DNA of 39,243 nucleotides, taken from positions 1 to 39,243 of IMG/VR virus record IMGVR_UViG_3300044697_000005; one strand, written 5' to 3'. Both the position numbers and the translations under genes were made by a program. A model generated the notes under the pieces. That model saw only the letters and a list, made by a program, of their open reading frames with translations, searched no databases and was not told where the DNA came from. Every line of letters starts with the position of its first letter. Position 1 is the stretch's first letter. Source of the DNA: a virus. Below, one piece after another: positions 8,279-16,590 of the stretch.

Positions 8279-9469
8279 TTAAACTGATCCGTCACTTCCT
8301 TGGTAAAAGAAACGTGGATCAATGAAGTCCGCATTTCCTCTGAGTGTCAGCTTCCAGCGATAAACATCTCGCTCGAAACCAGCACCGGCTTCAGGCATTT
8401 CCTGAGTTACCTTAGCGGCTTCACGAATTTGAACAATGAACGCTGGCTTGCTGCTGTCGCAGATAATCCAACGCTTAGAGTTCGCATTCACGGAACCGTT
8501 TTGATCGAACATGAAACGGCTAATGACTGCATCGCCTACTCCTTGCAATACGTTAATTGCAAGAGCACCGCCGACTGCGCCCGCACTGGCTGCACCGCTC
8601 GGATAGAAATTCGAGTTGAGCAGAGTTGCGAGAGTCCAGCGATAATATGGACCGATGAGAATCTTGTCCGGTATCACGTTCATTTTCAAACCTTGTAAAT
8701 TCAATTGGTTTTCCAATGCCGTGTATGCAGATTGTAGATTCGCTTGAGTCAATGCACCGTAACTGCCCGGTATGGTAGCGCCTCCGCCGTAAAGCGAAGT
8801 GCTCCAAGGATAGTTAGATTCATAAGACGGTTTGGTTTCAGAAGTCGGAACATTCAACCCGCCGTAACTCATATTGGCAACGGACGCTAACTTACCGTAA
8901 GCGTACACTTCCCAAACGAGAGCAGCGTAATCAGACATGTCGCCGACCTTTTGAGCAAACTGACCGGTCTGGTCGTCGTCGATCAATTCAAACGAGACAG
9001 GAAACAACTGACCAAACTTCTTATTACGAAGCTTGATGTCGAGTCCCAACACGTTTGATTCGATATACGTTTCGCCATCACCGAGTTCAGCGGGAAAGCT
9101 GAGAGCGTTCAGCGGAGCATAAAGTTCCGTGTCACGACTCGAAGCAATCACGTGCGCCCAATTCTCATACTCAGTCTTAACGGCTGGGTAGAGGTTATTG
9201 ACCGCAGTCTGAACACCGGCTCGGAGCAATTGTGCCTGAGCAGATGCGCTGTTTGTCTCACGCATCGTCTTAGCCTTGAATTTGCTCCAGTTAAAACCTG
9301 GGTCACTCGAAGGAAGTGCTTTCGAGTTTTTCATGTCAAGGCCATGCTCGCGCATGACTTTTTCACGAAACTCTTTCATTTCCTTATTGTCCCAGACGGC
9401 CTTTTCTTTCATCTTCTTGTTCTGCTCCGCGCTGTTTCTGCGGGAGAGTTTAATCGAAGTAGTTTCCAT
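8279..9469 (-). CDS. Major capsid protein, Mu gpT-like
   Basis: A 396-residue protein expected to form the icosahedral shell with the HK97 fold. Recognisable features of the Mu gpT group are the helical, charged N-terminus (KKMKEKAVWDNKEMKEF), the segment NNLYPAVKTEYENWAHVIAS at about 113-132, and KKFGQLFPVSFELIDDDQTG at about 170-189. The C-terminus ends in a beta-rich part with RDVYRWKLTLRGNADF. It follows the decoration and protease/scaffold genes, the standard head order, and is followed by hairpins that may boost its relative expression. The charged N-terminal 60-70 residues could be a delta domain removed on maturation; that is inference. Confidence 0.88.
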   Translation of the reverse strand: METTSIKLSRRNSAEQNKKMKEKAVWDNKEMKEFREKVMREHGLDMKNSKALPSSDPGFNWSKFKAKTMRETNSASAQAQLLRAGVQTAVNNLYPAVKTEYENWAHVIASSRDTELYAPLNALSFPAELGDGETYIESNVLGLDIKLRNKKFGQLFPVSFELIDDDQTGQFAQKVGDMSDYAALVWEVYAYGKLASVANMSYGGLNVPTSETKPSYESNYPWSTSLYGGGATIPGSYGALTQANLQSAYTALENQLNLQGLKMNVIPDKILIGPYYRWTLATLLNSNFYPSGAASAGAVGGALAINVLQGVGDAVISRFMFDQNGSVNANSKRWIICDSSKPAFIVQIREAAKVTQEMPEAGAGFERDVYRWKLTLRGNADFIDPRFFYQGSDGSV

Positions 9470-9485
9470 ATATTTTCTCCCTTCC

Positions 9486-10025
9486 TTAGAAATTCAAACC
9501 AGCAGCAGAAGCCGCAGGATAGCGAGCGCCAAGCAAACAAGGAACCAAAGCGCCAGCGGCAGCAGACGTTAAACCGGAACCGACATAAATGCCGATGTAG
9601 TTATGATCGCCTGGGTCTGTCACTGTGACTTGTTGAGTGGTTCCACCATTGAGCAAATAAACCTTAGCACCGAAAACGAAAGTGTCTCCGGTATTTGCGA
9701 TCATATTTGCAGACACGCCGTACTTAGGACCGACGAAACCAGGGCTCTTTTGAGCGGCATCAACGGGAGTCAATCCTTGATACGGACCATAAAGAACACC
9801 AGAAGCTACTTGGTTGTCAGCGATACCGACAAAAGTAGCAGCGTCCGACGTAGCGGCGACCACACGGAGGATATTGGATGAGGTATCGTAACAAAGCAGA
9901 TCGCCTTGATACCAAGTGCTCGATGAGCTAACCCCAGCCTTTCCGTCTTCGAAAAGACTCTTCCCATTATTCGCACTACTTCTGATAATGCGATCATAAG
10001 AAGAGGTTGCAGCAGTAATTGCCAT
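9486..10025 (-). CDS. Capsid decoration (cement) protein
   Basis: A 179-residue, Gly/Ala/Ser/Thr-rich protein encoded between the protease/scaffold gene and the major capsid gene. This is where many phages encode the head decoration protein. The sequence is beta-rich with small turns (GIADNQVASGVLYGPYQGL, FGAKVYLLNGGTTQQVTVTDPG) and lacks catalytic motifs. It would bind the outside of the capsid shell. The call rests on position and composition. Confidence 0.65.
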   Translation of the reverse strand: MAITAATSSYDRIIRSSANNGKSLFEDGKAGVSSSSTWYQGDLLCYDTSSNILRVVAATSDAATFVGIADNQVASGVLYGPYQGLTPVDAAQKSPGFVGPKYGVSANMIANTGDTFVFGAKVYLLNGGTTQQVTVTDPGDHNYIGIYVGSGLTSAAAGALVPCLLGARYPAASAAGLNF

Positions 10026-10044
10026 AAATCACCTTTCCTTTTAA

Positions 10045-10818
10045 TTATTCAGCGCAGTCAGCAAAACTGATAGCAGCTTCGCCTACTTCGCCCGTCTTTT
10101 CCGCACCGAGGATAAACCCGCCTGTGGCCTCACCGCCAAGCCCGTATGCTTCCCGGAACAGATTAAACTTATCGTTCACTTCTTTCACAGACTTCACACC
10201 TTTGATTGCTTCACGAAACTTCTTGGTCACATTCATCGGCAAGCGAGATTCACGAAGAGTTTTGTCAACGTGTTTCTCAAGATTGATCGCGTTGAGTTGC
10301 TCTTGAAGTCTCGCAACTTCGCCAGCCAAACGAACTACATCAGTTTTCTTGTTTGATTCGCCGAAATCGGTAGCGACACCTTTTTCTTGACTCATTTTAC
10401 CATCCATTCCGCCGCCGCCTGAAGGAGGATTGGCAACGCCTTTCGGGTTTCCACCGGGCTGAGCGCCGTCACCGGCACCAGCTTCCTCTTGCTTGGCTTG
10501 TTTCATTTGCACGTGTTTTGCCATCTTCATGTGATAGCCCGCACATTTCATTGCTTCGCTGTGATCAAGACCCATTTCCATGGCGTTCTTGTAAGCTTCA
10601 TGGGCCATTGATTTGTCTTCGTCAGAGAAACCGTCGCCCAAATATTTCTTCATCATGCTTTGAATAAGCTGTTCGTCTTGCTGAGCGTCAGGATGTGAAC
10701 CATCTTGTCCGTCTGCAGCGCCGTCCGAGCCAGCTTCTTTGCCGGGTTCTGCGCCGACGGTTCCGCCCGCAGCTTCCTTACTTTTTTCTTCCTGTTTAGC
10801 CTCTTCTTGCTTAGGCAT
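10045..10818 (-). CDS. Nested scaffold protein from internal start
   Basis: Within the protease/scaffold gene an in-frame ATG at 10818 (MPKQEEAKQEEK) is preceded by GAAGGGGG seven bases upstream, a far better ribosome site than most starts in this window. The resulting 257-residue product would be the scaffold half alone. This mirrors lambda C/Nu3 and similar phages, where a separate scaffold is made from within the protease gene. The arrangement is inferred from the strong ribosome site and domain boundary; the protein has not been seen. Confidence 0.6.
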   Translation of the reverse strand: MPKQEEAKQEEKSKEAAGGTVGAEPGKEAGSDGAADGQDGSHPDAQQDEQLIQSMMKKYLGDGFSDEDKSMAHEAYKNAMEMGLDHSEAMKCAGYHMKMAKHVQMKQAKQEEAGAGDGAQPGGNPKGVANPPSGGGGMDGKMSQEKGVATDFGESNKKTDVVRLAGEVARLQEQLNAINLEKHVDKTLRESRLPMNVTKKFREAIKGVKSVKEVNDKFNLFREAYGLGGEATGGFILGAEKTGEVGEAAISFADCAE

Positions 10819-11796
10819 TTTTTTTCCCCCTTCGAGAAGTTGTAATATTTTTCCGCCGGCACCTGCTGTCGTAACTAAATCGCAAGAAACGGCGGAATCG
10901 ATTTCTTGGACCGGTCGCATCATGGTGATTCCATTCTGCAATGCTTCTAAAAGTTTTGGTTTACACGCATCGGGTACGGGCTGTTCGTTCATGAATTGTT
11001 CGATACCCATCGTTTGAAAATCACCGGATGCGTTGATTGAAAGCCCTACAAGTTCCTTGTCGGGATGTTTGAGCTCATAAGAAAGTGATTCCATGATCAG
11101 CGCGCGCTCACGCTCATAAGCTGGGCCGTTGATCAAGACAAGATCTCCGCAAAGATTTGTGACACCGTTTTTATCTATTTCGGTATCGACGTTTTCGAAA
11201 TAGCCTGCGACATCTCTCACGTCCCGCTCGGGCCTGTCCTGTTCTTCTGTCTTAGCGGGATGATTGATAAAGAATTGACTGCCTTCATAAAGTGGAATCG
11301 CGGATTGAAGGGCGGCTGGAGTGTAATAAAAACAATCGGCTAGATTTCCCATGCCCTCTTGCAAAAGCACAACACGGAATCTACGGCCTTCGGGTTGAGC
11401 GCCGGACTCTTTTACTTCCTTGAATCGTCCGATAAACCTTAAATCTTTCGTGTTTTCTTTCTTGGCTTGCTTTTGCTTCGTTGGCATCGGATTTGCGTTG
11501 GTTTCTTTTTTTGCGCTGGCTTTGATTGAGGGCCCTAAATTTGCTGTACATACAGCATAGGGGCTGTCTACTTTGCCCTTTTTCTTTACGTCTTTAACGC
11601 AGCTTTTCCATTTGTCGGTATGATCGGGTTTCGCTTCTTTTTCGTGCTGAATCTGTTTTGGATCCGCTCGGGTTTGAGGAGCGCCAACGCTTGTGCCAGC
11701 AGTTTCTTTGCCGGCGCTTCTGAAATGATCTTGAAGATTCTTCACTAGCAGACTGAACGTCGGGCCGCCGTGTTCGCATTGCGAGTACTGTTTCAC
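10045..11796 (-). CDS. Capsid maturation protease fused to scaffold
   Basis: A 583-residue protein with two halves. Residues about 115-325 are a protease-like domain (LRFIGRFKEVKESG..., FYYTPAALQSAIPLYEG, DVAGYFENVD, KELVGLSINASGDF, SCDLVTTAGAGGKILQLLEG), the pattern of phage prohead proteases that act on a scaffold tail. Residues about 327-580 are low-complexity, acidic and Gln/Glu/Lys-rich, then a coiled coil (VRLAGEVARLQEQLNAINLEK), typical of scaffolds. The first 100 residues are an extra charged region with two Cys motifs (KSCVKDVKKKGK...YAVCTANLG). It starts with a GTG overlapping the upstream stop (GTGA). The catalytic residues cannot be fixed by eye. Confidence 0.72.
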   Translation of the reverse strand: MKQYSQCEHGGPTFSLLVKNLQDHFRSAGKETAGTSVGAPQTRADPKQIQHEKEAKPDHTDKWKSCVKDVKKKGKVDSPYAVCTANLGPSIKASAKKETNANPMPTKQKQAKKENTKDLRFIGRFKEVKESGAQPEGRRFRVVLLQEGMGNLADCFYYTPAALQSAIPLYEGSQFFINHPAKTEEQDRPERDVRDVAGYFENVDTEIDKNGVTNLCGDLVLINGPAYERERALIMESLSYELKHPDKELVGLSINASGDFQTMGIEQFMNEQPVPDACKPKLLEALQNGITMMRPVQEIDSAVSCDLVTTAGAGGKILQLLEGGKKMPKQEEAKQEEKSKEAAGGTVGAEPGKEAGSDGAADGQDGSHPDAQQDEQLIQSMMKKYLGDGFSDEDKSMAHEAYKNAMEMGLDHSEAMKCAGYHMKMAKHVQMKQAKQEEAGAGDGAQPGGNPKGVANPPSGGGGMDGKMSQEKGVATDFGESNKKTDVVRLAGEVARLQEQLNAINLEKHVDKTLRESRLPMNVTKKFREAIKGVKSVKEVNDKFNLFREAYGLGGEATGGFILGAEKTGEVGEAAISFADCAE

Positions 11797-12161
11797 GTAT
11801 TCACTCTCTTAATGGCCATCGGGTTTGGCCGGAAAGTTACTTCGTTGAAAAAGCCTCCCGCTCCGTTGGGGCGAAGTTGTGGGTCTTTTATAAAATCATG
11901 CTCTAAACTCAATCCCATGTCTAGGGAGATTGCTTCAATCATTTCTAGAGGCAGTGGGCCAAAGCGTTTGCCACGTTTGTCTTCGACGAAATATTTTTGG
12001 AAGCATCCCAGCATCGGGTCGCCGCGATCCACGGAGTTGATCTCAGCCATAGGATCGGGCATCCATTTCGCTTTGTTTTTGCAGAACTCTGAAAACGTAG
12101 GAAGTCCGTACTTATGCGGATCCGCTAGAATATCTTCGAGTTGTGCATCTCTGATCGACAA
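11793..12161 (-). CDS. Hypothetical protein between portal and protease
   Basis: A 122-residue frame starting at a TTG (MSIRDAQLEDILADPHKYG), ending with a GTGA overlap to the protease start at 11796. The sequence is soluble and mixed alpha/beta (LPTFSEFCKNKAKWMPDP, LEMIEAISLDMGLSLEHDF). Small genes between portal and protease occur in many phages and may act in head assembly. The TTG has no close ribosome site: the nearest AAGGA is about 18 bases upstream, so the start is uncertain. No family is recognised. Confidence 0.6.
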   Translation of the reverse strand: MSIRDAQLEDILADPHKYGLPTFSEFCKNKAKWMPDPMAEINSVDRGDPMLGCFQKYFVEDKRGKRFGPLPLEMIEAISLDMGLSLEHDFIKDPQLRPNGAGGFFNEVTFRPNPMAIKRVNT

Positions 12162-12212
12162 TCTACATTCGCGTTTCTTTCCTTCGTTCAGTTACGGCCT
12201 TGGGGGGCCAAA

Positions 12213-14039
12213 TCAATGACTGCTGTTCATGTCCACGTTACGTCTCTCGCCTTGAGTCACCGCCGATGAGGAAGGTGACGCGGGGGCTGGATTCGCTGCT
12301 GCGGGCTTGGGCGCCATGTTGCCAGGGTTTCCGCCCACCGCCGGCGGAGCTGTAAGAGGCGCACCAACTGTAGGCATAATAGGCGGGTTTTCTTCCTGAG
12401 CAATGATAATCTTTTCTTGATCGTAATCGTAATTGTCGACATCCAACTCCTTGACAGCCATCGGAGCGGCCTTGGAACGGGACAAATAACCACAATCTTC
12501 AACAAATTTAATGTCTTTGAGTTTTGCCGACCGATCTTGAGTGATAATTTCGGGAAACGTGATTTCACACTCCGCGTCTTTAACGCCATAACTGTCTTGA
12601 AACTTACGCCAGATTGCTTCGAGGATTCGTTTGACTTCATTTTGTCTCCGCTCGAATTTCTTTGCGACGGGTTCAGTTCCAACAAGAGCACTCGCCCGTG
12701 TTTGTCCTGCACTATGCGATAGTCCGAAATAGGTGACCGGGATTTGCGATCCTGCTGCGACCATATTAAGTCCCCAAGTAAATGCATCGCTTTCTTTTCC
12801 CCCAGCCGCAGCCGCTAAATATTCGCGCTTGATCTTATCGGTGTGAATGAACCTTGATCCTGCTGGCTCGAATTCCCCCAAGGAACCCAACGCGTTTGTA
12901 AGCGCGTCTACGTCCGCTTGAGATCCTTGCACGATAATGTCTTCGGTCCATGCGGACTGTTTCTTTTCAGCGACGAGTTTGTAATTCACGCAATCACGAA
13001 TCCATTTCAAATATCCGAAGATTGGGAACAAATCAGAACGTCCGCGCTTTTCGTTACTCATTGAATTGTATTTGAAATGCATCACGTCTTCTGCGGGCAA
13101 TTGCTGCATGATGAATTTCGAAGTGGGAACAGTAGCGCCCGCCATTCGACCTGTGTAAATCTGATACTGAGTTGGAAATACGAGCTGATAATAAAGCACG
13201 CGCGTAATATCTTCAGGGAACGTCACGACCTCCCAACAAGTAGATGGGTCAATTAAACGAATGCGTGGGATCAGTCCTTGTGCGGGTTCTTGCCCTGGAG
13301 CGACGTTCCACGAAATGAACGTCGATTGATTCGGCACCCACCAAATCATATTTTCACCGTATGTCGACCCTTCGACTACAACTTGCTCCATCATTTGCTC
13401 AAGACGATTTACTTGCTCAAAGGCTCTCCACATGGCGAGGGCTCGTTGGTCTTCGCAATCGATTCGATATCCTCCTCCGAGTACAAAATCACGCGTGATA
13501 TGGATGATTGCTCTAGCAAAAGGCTCATGATGATATTGCTGGAAAGCGTATGCATGTGCTCGTAGGTAATCATAGAGATAGGGCTGTTTATTAAATGGCC
13601 CACCGAGAAGCGGGGTGTAATCGTCTCCGATGAGTCCTCCGTTAGATCCAGGTCCGCCGTCGGTTGCGAATGTGTCTTCACGGAATTTTGCCTCCCTCAT
13701 TTTCTTGAGTCTTGAGTTTTTTTGCCACGCTTCTTTGATTTGTTCTTTATTCGACAAACGACGATAGCGATACACGCCGTTGGATGCGACTTCTAAGAAT
13801 ATTCCTTCCGCTTCTGTTTCTTTGCATTGCTCAAGATGACTCATGATTTCTTGCATCGTGTGAACAGACGCGAAATTAGCGGTATTTCCAGGCCTAAATG
13901 TGTCGTCGAATTCGTAGCGATCTTCTTGGAAAAAATTATCGCTTTTCAAAACTCTGAGCGCCATTTTACGCTCGGTCATATTTGTTTCAGGTACGACTGG
14001 AAGAACGGGCGCTTTCTTGCGCGGCTTTAAGATTCTCAT
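12213..14039 (-). CDS. Portal protein
   Basis: A 608-residue protein that would form the dodecameric portal at one capsid vertex. The start at 14039 is chosen because its ATG overlaps the MuF stop (ATGA) and has GGAG upstream. Portal-like features include YDYLRAHAYAFQQYHHEPFARAIIHITRDFVLGGGYRI at the start of the core, RIRLIDPSTCWEVVTFPEDITRVLYY in the wing, and the stem/clip region AGSQIPVTYFGLSHSAGQTRASALVGTEPVAKKFERRQ. The last 60 residues are Pro/Ala-rich and disordered. It sits between MuF and the protease gene, although MuF usually follows the portal rather than preceding it. Confidence 0.85.
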   Translation of the reverse strand: MRILKPRKKAPVLPVVPETNMTERKMALRVLKSDNFFQEDRYEFDDTFRPGNTANFASVHTMQEIMSHLEQCKETEAEGIFLEVASNGVYRYRRLSNKEQIKEAWQKNSRLKKMREAKFREDTFATDGGPGSNGGLIGDDYTPLLGGPFNKQPYLYDYLRAHAYAFQQYHHEPFARAIIHITRDFVLGGGYRIDCEDQRALAMWRAFEQVNRLEQMMEQVVVEGSTYGENMIWWVPNQSTFISWNVAPGQEPAQGLIPRIRLIDPSTCWEVVTFPEDITRVLYYQLVFPTQYQIYTGRMAGATVPTSKFIMQQLPAEDVMHFKYNSMSNEKRGRSDLFPIFGYLKWIRDCVNYKLVAEKKQSAWTEDIIVQGSQADVDALTNALGSLGEFEPAGSRFIHTDKIKREYLAAAAGGKESDAFTWGLNMVAAGSQIPVTYFGLSHSAGQTRASALVGTEPVAKKFERRQNEVKRILEAIWRKFQDSYGVKDAECEITFPEIITQDRSAKLKDIKFVEDCGYLSRSKAAPMAVKELDVDNYDYDQEKIIIAQEENPPIMPTVGAPLTAPPAVGGNPGNMAPKPAAANPAPASPSSSAVTQGERRNVDMNSSH

Positions 14040-15214
14040 GCACTCTCCGCTTTCGTGTTCAACCAATCCAAGAAATCACCATAGTCAGCCGGTTCCTCTT
14101 TTGGCATGTCATCAGTCATCGGAGCAACACGACACCTGCAATTAAAATGTGCCGGCGGAGTTGTTGCATCACAATCATCGCCTTTATGTTCGTTCTCTAA
14201 TTGACTCTCGATTTCTGCCGATGTCAAGCCGTCTCTCCAAAGGCAACAATCATCTGTCTTCCCATCTATGATAGCAATCCATTGGAAATCTGTAATCCCA
14301 TTTTCGTTAGCTGAATCAATCTCTCCGTCTCGCACTTGTGAGACAAAATCGTCTGTGACTTCCTGTTCCAATTGCCATTGATAAATGAATTCGTCTTCAC
14401 CTTCCGGTGTTACGCCGCCTGTCATAATCTTGTCTTCAGGCGAACGTCCGAACGGGATTTCATCGCTGAGATAGTCATCGACGATTTTCTCCCACTCGTC
14501 TTCGTCGATCGTTCCAAATGACCAACCCTCGCGCTTCTTATCTTGGGCGGCCTCACGCATGGGCGCGATGAGTTTACTGATGCGCTTCATCTTCGTTTGC
14601 TTTGGAAACGCGCGTTCAATCCGATCCAACACCTCTTCTACAGGGCTTTCAAGGACTTGCGAGAGTTGAAACGCAGCAATCACTTTGGCTTTCAGTGCAT
14701 CAAAATGCATCTCGATTCGGTCTTCATGTCTTCCACCATGAGTCATTTCTTCTTTGGAAGCTTCGTCAATGTCGCGGGCAGCGAGCTCGTAGCGAGTTCT
14801 TTTTCCAATTGCTCGACCAATAGCTTCAGCCTGACCAATATAGGAGAGAGTGTACGTGGTCTTTCGCATCTGTGTGAGGAGTTCAGAAGCGCGTTTAGAC
14901 GCCATTGAAAACCACGGAGAGATTCGTTGATCGAACATTCGCCGATTGGCTTTGGCTTTTTCACGGGATACCTCCTGAATTGCGATGTGACTTGCGACTT
15001 CTTTGCATCGGTTTTTAAGTGAATCTACGATGCGATCAATGGCAGTCAAATACCTGGCGAGGTAACGCTCTAAAGATTGATCGCGGCTTTGGATGAAAGC
15101 TTTGTAGTTATTCGAATCGGTAAGAGGCTTCATTTTGAATTGATGTTGCGCTGCGAATTGTGCGCTGTCAAGAAAAGCCTCACGATTAGAGTAATGAAAT
15201 TCGGATCTACTCAA
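14036..15214 (-). CDS. MuF-type minor head protein
   Basis: A 392-residue protein of the phage Mu F / SPP1 gp7 group, a minor head component thought to bind the portal and enter the cell with DNA. The C-terminus carries the family signature: TDFQWIAIIDGKTDDCCLWRDGL (about 309-331) followed by PPAHFNCRCRVAPM (about 358-371), with conserved Cys and His. The N-terminal 200 residues are helical. The only upstream starts are a TTG at 15214 or an ATG at 15133, both with poor ribosome sites. If TTG is used, the gene overlaps the divergent metallophosphoesterase start. MuF precedes the portal here, a less common order. Confidence 0.8.
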   Translation of the reverse strand: MSRSEFHYSNREAFLDSAQFAAQHQFKMKPLTDSNNYKAFIQSRDQSLERYLARYLTAIDRIVDSLKNRCKEVASHIAIQEVSREKAKANRRMFDQRISPWFSMASKRASELLTQMRKTTYTLSYIGQAEAIGRAIGKRTRYELAARDIDEASKEEMTHGGRHEDRIEMHFDALKAKVIAAFQLSQVLESPVEEVLDRIERAFPKQTKMKRISKLIAPMREAAQDKKREGWSFGTIDEDEWEKIVDDYLSDEIPFGRSPEDKIMTGGVTPEGEDEFIYQWQLEQEVTDDFVSQVRDGEIDSANENGITDFQWIAIIDGKTDDCCLWRDGLTSAEIESQLENEHKGDDCDATTPPAHFNCRCRVAPMTDDMPKEEPADYGDFLDWLNTKAESA

Positions 15215-15886
15215 TTGGTAATATCCGATTTACAAATCCCGTTCGAATACGAATACGCACTTGATAAGTGCTTGTACATCCAAAAGCATTACAAAATATC
15301 AAACCGTGACATTTTGTGCGTAGGCGATGAAGTCGATCAGTATTTTGGATCGATGTATGCGAAAGACCCAGACGCCGCTCACACACCCAATAGTGAAATC
15401 TCGGATTGCAAGCGCATCATAAAGGAATGGATTAAAGCGTTTCCAACGATGTACATCGCTGAATCGAATCACGGTCAGCGTTGGGCAAAGAAAGCCGCTG
15501 CAGCAGAAATCCCGTCTCAAATGATGAGGCGCTATCAAGACGTTCTAGAAACGCCGGATAGTTGGAAATGGGCCAAGCGTTGGTTCATTGAGACAGAGAA
15601 AGAACATTACTGGCTTAAACACGGCTTAGATTGTTCAGGTAAAACGCCGTATCGGTTACAGGCCGAAATAGGTCGGTATTCAAGCGTGTTCGGACACCTT
15701 CACGCGAGCCCAGGTCTTTGCTACGTGCAAACAGACGACAAAATGATTTGGTCGATGAACGTCGGATGTATGATTGATCGCGATGCCTATGCGTTTCATT
15801 ACGGTAAAGATGACCGATTCAAGCCCGTATTAACTTTGGGTGTTGTCTATGATCACGGGCGAGTCCCGCTTCTCATCCCTGTCTAA
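15194..15886 (+). CDS. Metallophosphoesterase (calcineurin-like)
   Basis: A 230-residue protein on the plus strand, against the direction of nearly all other genes. The ATG at 15194 is chosen because the fold begins there (MKFGSTQLVISDLQIP); the open frame extends further upstream without homology-like sequence. Motifs of metallophosphoesterases are present in order: SDLQ (variant of DxH, residues about 11-14), GDEVD (44-48), SNHG (variant of GNHE) and GHLH in the last third. The Gln in the first motif replaces the usual His, which could change metal binding. Phage members act on nucleotides or protein phosphates, but the substrate here is unknown. Its opposite orientation suggests a separately expressed accessory gene. 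Confidence 0.8.
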   Translation: MKFGSTQLVISDLQIPFEYEYALDKCLYIQKHYKISNRDILCVGDEVDQYFGSMYAKDPDAAHTPNSEISDCKRIIKEWIKAFPTMYIAESNHGQRWAKKAAAAEIPSQMMRRYQDVLETPDSWKWAKRWFIETEKEHYWLKHGLDCSGKTPYRLQAEIGRYSSVFGHLHASPGLCYVQTDDKMIWSMNVGCMIDRDAYAFHYGKDDRFKPVLTLGVVYDHGRVPLLIPV

Positions 15887-16048
15887 GTTCGTGTTACAAC
15901 TCGCGAGCCATTGAATTTCTTTCTCATATTCCTTGTATTGATGTCCTCTGACTTGTTTCATAGATTTCTTGATGTCCACCATCTCACCGTACATCAGGAA
16001 ATGAAAAATGAGATTCTCGCACATCATTATGATCAGAAAGATCATCAT
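15830..16048 (-). CDS. Possible small membrane protein downstream of tRNA-Asn
   Basis: A 72-residue frame with a hydrophobic N-terminus (MMIFLIIMMCENLIFHFLMYG) followed by a charged Lys/Glu/Gln-rich tail, the shape of a small inner-membrane or spanin-like protein. It overlaps the 3' end of the convergent metallophosphoesterase gene by 57 bases. No ribosome site is visible before any of its several Met codons, and the first codons lie in a perfect hairpin (ATGATC/GATCAT). It may be real or spurious. Confidence 0.35.
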   Translation of the reverse strand: MMIFLIIMMCENLIFHFLMYGEMVDIKKSMKQVRGHQYKEYEKEIQWLASCNTNLDRDEKRDSPVIIDNTQS

Positions 16049-16080
16049 GGAATAAATTTTAACATAGATTCAGAATAAAT

Positions 16081-16156
16081 TGGCTGGCCAGGTTTGCTTC
16101 GAACAAACGACCGCCCGGTTAACAGCCGGGTGCTCTACCAACTGAGCTACTGGCCA
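16081..16156 (-). tRNA. tRNA-Asn (anticodon GTT)
   Basis: A complete 76-nt cloverleaf on the minus strand. The acceptor stem TGGCCAG pairs with CTGGCCA, followed by discriminator G and an encoded CCA. The D arm is GCTC-AGTTGGTA-GAGC. The anticodon stem CCCGG/CCGGG encloses loop CTGTTAA with anticodon GTT. The T arm GTTTG/CAAAC encloses TTCGAAG. The 5' end directly follows the stop codon of the upstream membrane-protein gene (16157), so it is probably cut from the same transcript. The acceptor stem is fully paired, so it looks functional. Confidence 0.95.
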
Positions 16157-16468
16157 TCACTCAGATTCAATTTCCTTGATCAAAATGTAATTCTTAATCC
16201 CCGCGTAAGCACCGATAGCGATAAAGATTCCGGGCATGATCAGATTGAGATTTGTGTTGCCCTCAAAGTGATAACTCAACCAAGTAAAAAGAATCGGAAG
16301 CCCTAATTTCAAAGGCCATTGAACGATTGCCGCGACTTCGGCGGGCATCCAGTTGAACAAAGGATTTGCTTCTTTGCCTCCGATTGCAAGGCCGATGTTT
16401 GTTGTGACGCAATCACTGGCTTCGGCGAGTTCCGCAAGCACAAGTGCGACGATCAGTTGCCAGCTCAT
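16157..16468 (-). CDS. Small membrane protein, DUF5658-like
   Basis: A 103-residue membrane protein with about three or four hydrophobic segments: residues 2-15, about 25-50, about 56-70 and about 78-95. It carries the pattern SDCVTTNIGLAIGGKEANPL, which resembles the DUF5658 family (D-x-x-[ST]T-x-x-G-x-x-x-G-x-x-E-x-NP). The ATG at 16468 is chosen because it overlaps the stop of the tiny upstream gene (ATGA), giving translational coupling. The tRNA-Asn begins at the base after its stop. Function is unknown; a holin-like or envelope role is possible. Confidence 0.65.
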   Translation of the reverse strand: MSWQLIVALVLAELAEASDCVTTNIGLAIGGKEANPLFNWMPAEVAAIVQWPLKLGLPILFTWLSYHFEGNTNLNLIMPGIFIAIGAYAGIKNYILIKEIESE

Positions 16469-16581
16469 TTGAAATATTGAATCGTGACGTACACGACCCA
16501 CGCTGCGAGAGCGACCATTGCTACACCAAGAACTACTTGTTCCCAGACCGGAGCGTTAGCACCTAAAAGATAAGTCATCAT
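16465..16581 (-). CDS. Tiny single-span membrane protein (38 aa)
   Basis: A short frame MMTYLLGANAPVWEQ followed by a hydrophobic segment VVLGVAMVALAAWVVYV and a short tail ending IQYFK. The ribosome site is GGAG five to eight bases before tandem ATG codons at 16581 and 16578. Its TGA overlaps the ATG of the next membrane gene. It is one of four consecutive small membrane-protein genes. It could be a holin or an envelope-interacting peptide; no family is recognised. Confidence 0.6.
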   Translation of the reverse strand: MMTYLLGANAPVWEQVVLGVAMVALAAWVVYVTIQYFK

Positions 16582-16590
16582 AAATACTCC

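Noticed and set aside
10653-10862. Alternative frame at the A-run in the protease/scaffold gene (frameshift product)
   Set aside because: The frame encodes basic low-quality sequence and is a shadow of the acidic scaffold; the internal start explains the site better.
14543-14908. Plus-strand frames within the MuF gene
   Set aside because: Shadows of a well-supported coding gene; no ribosome site and unnatural composition.
16081-16156. tRNA-Asn as a prophage attachment site
   Set aside because: The tRNA lies in the middle of the phage genes, is intact, and no integrase or repeat of its end was seen.
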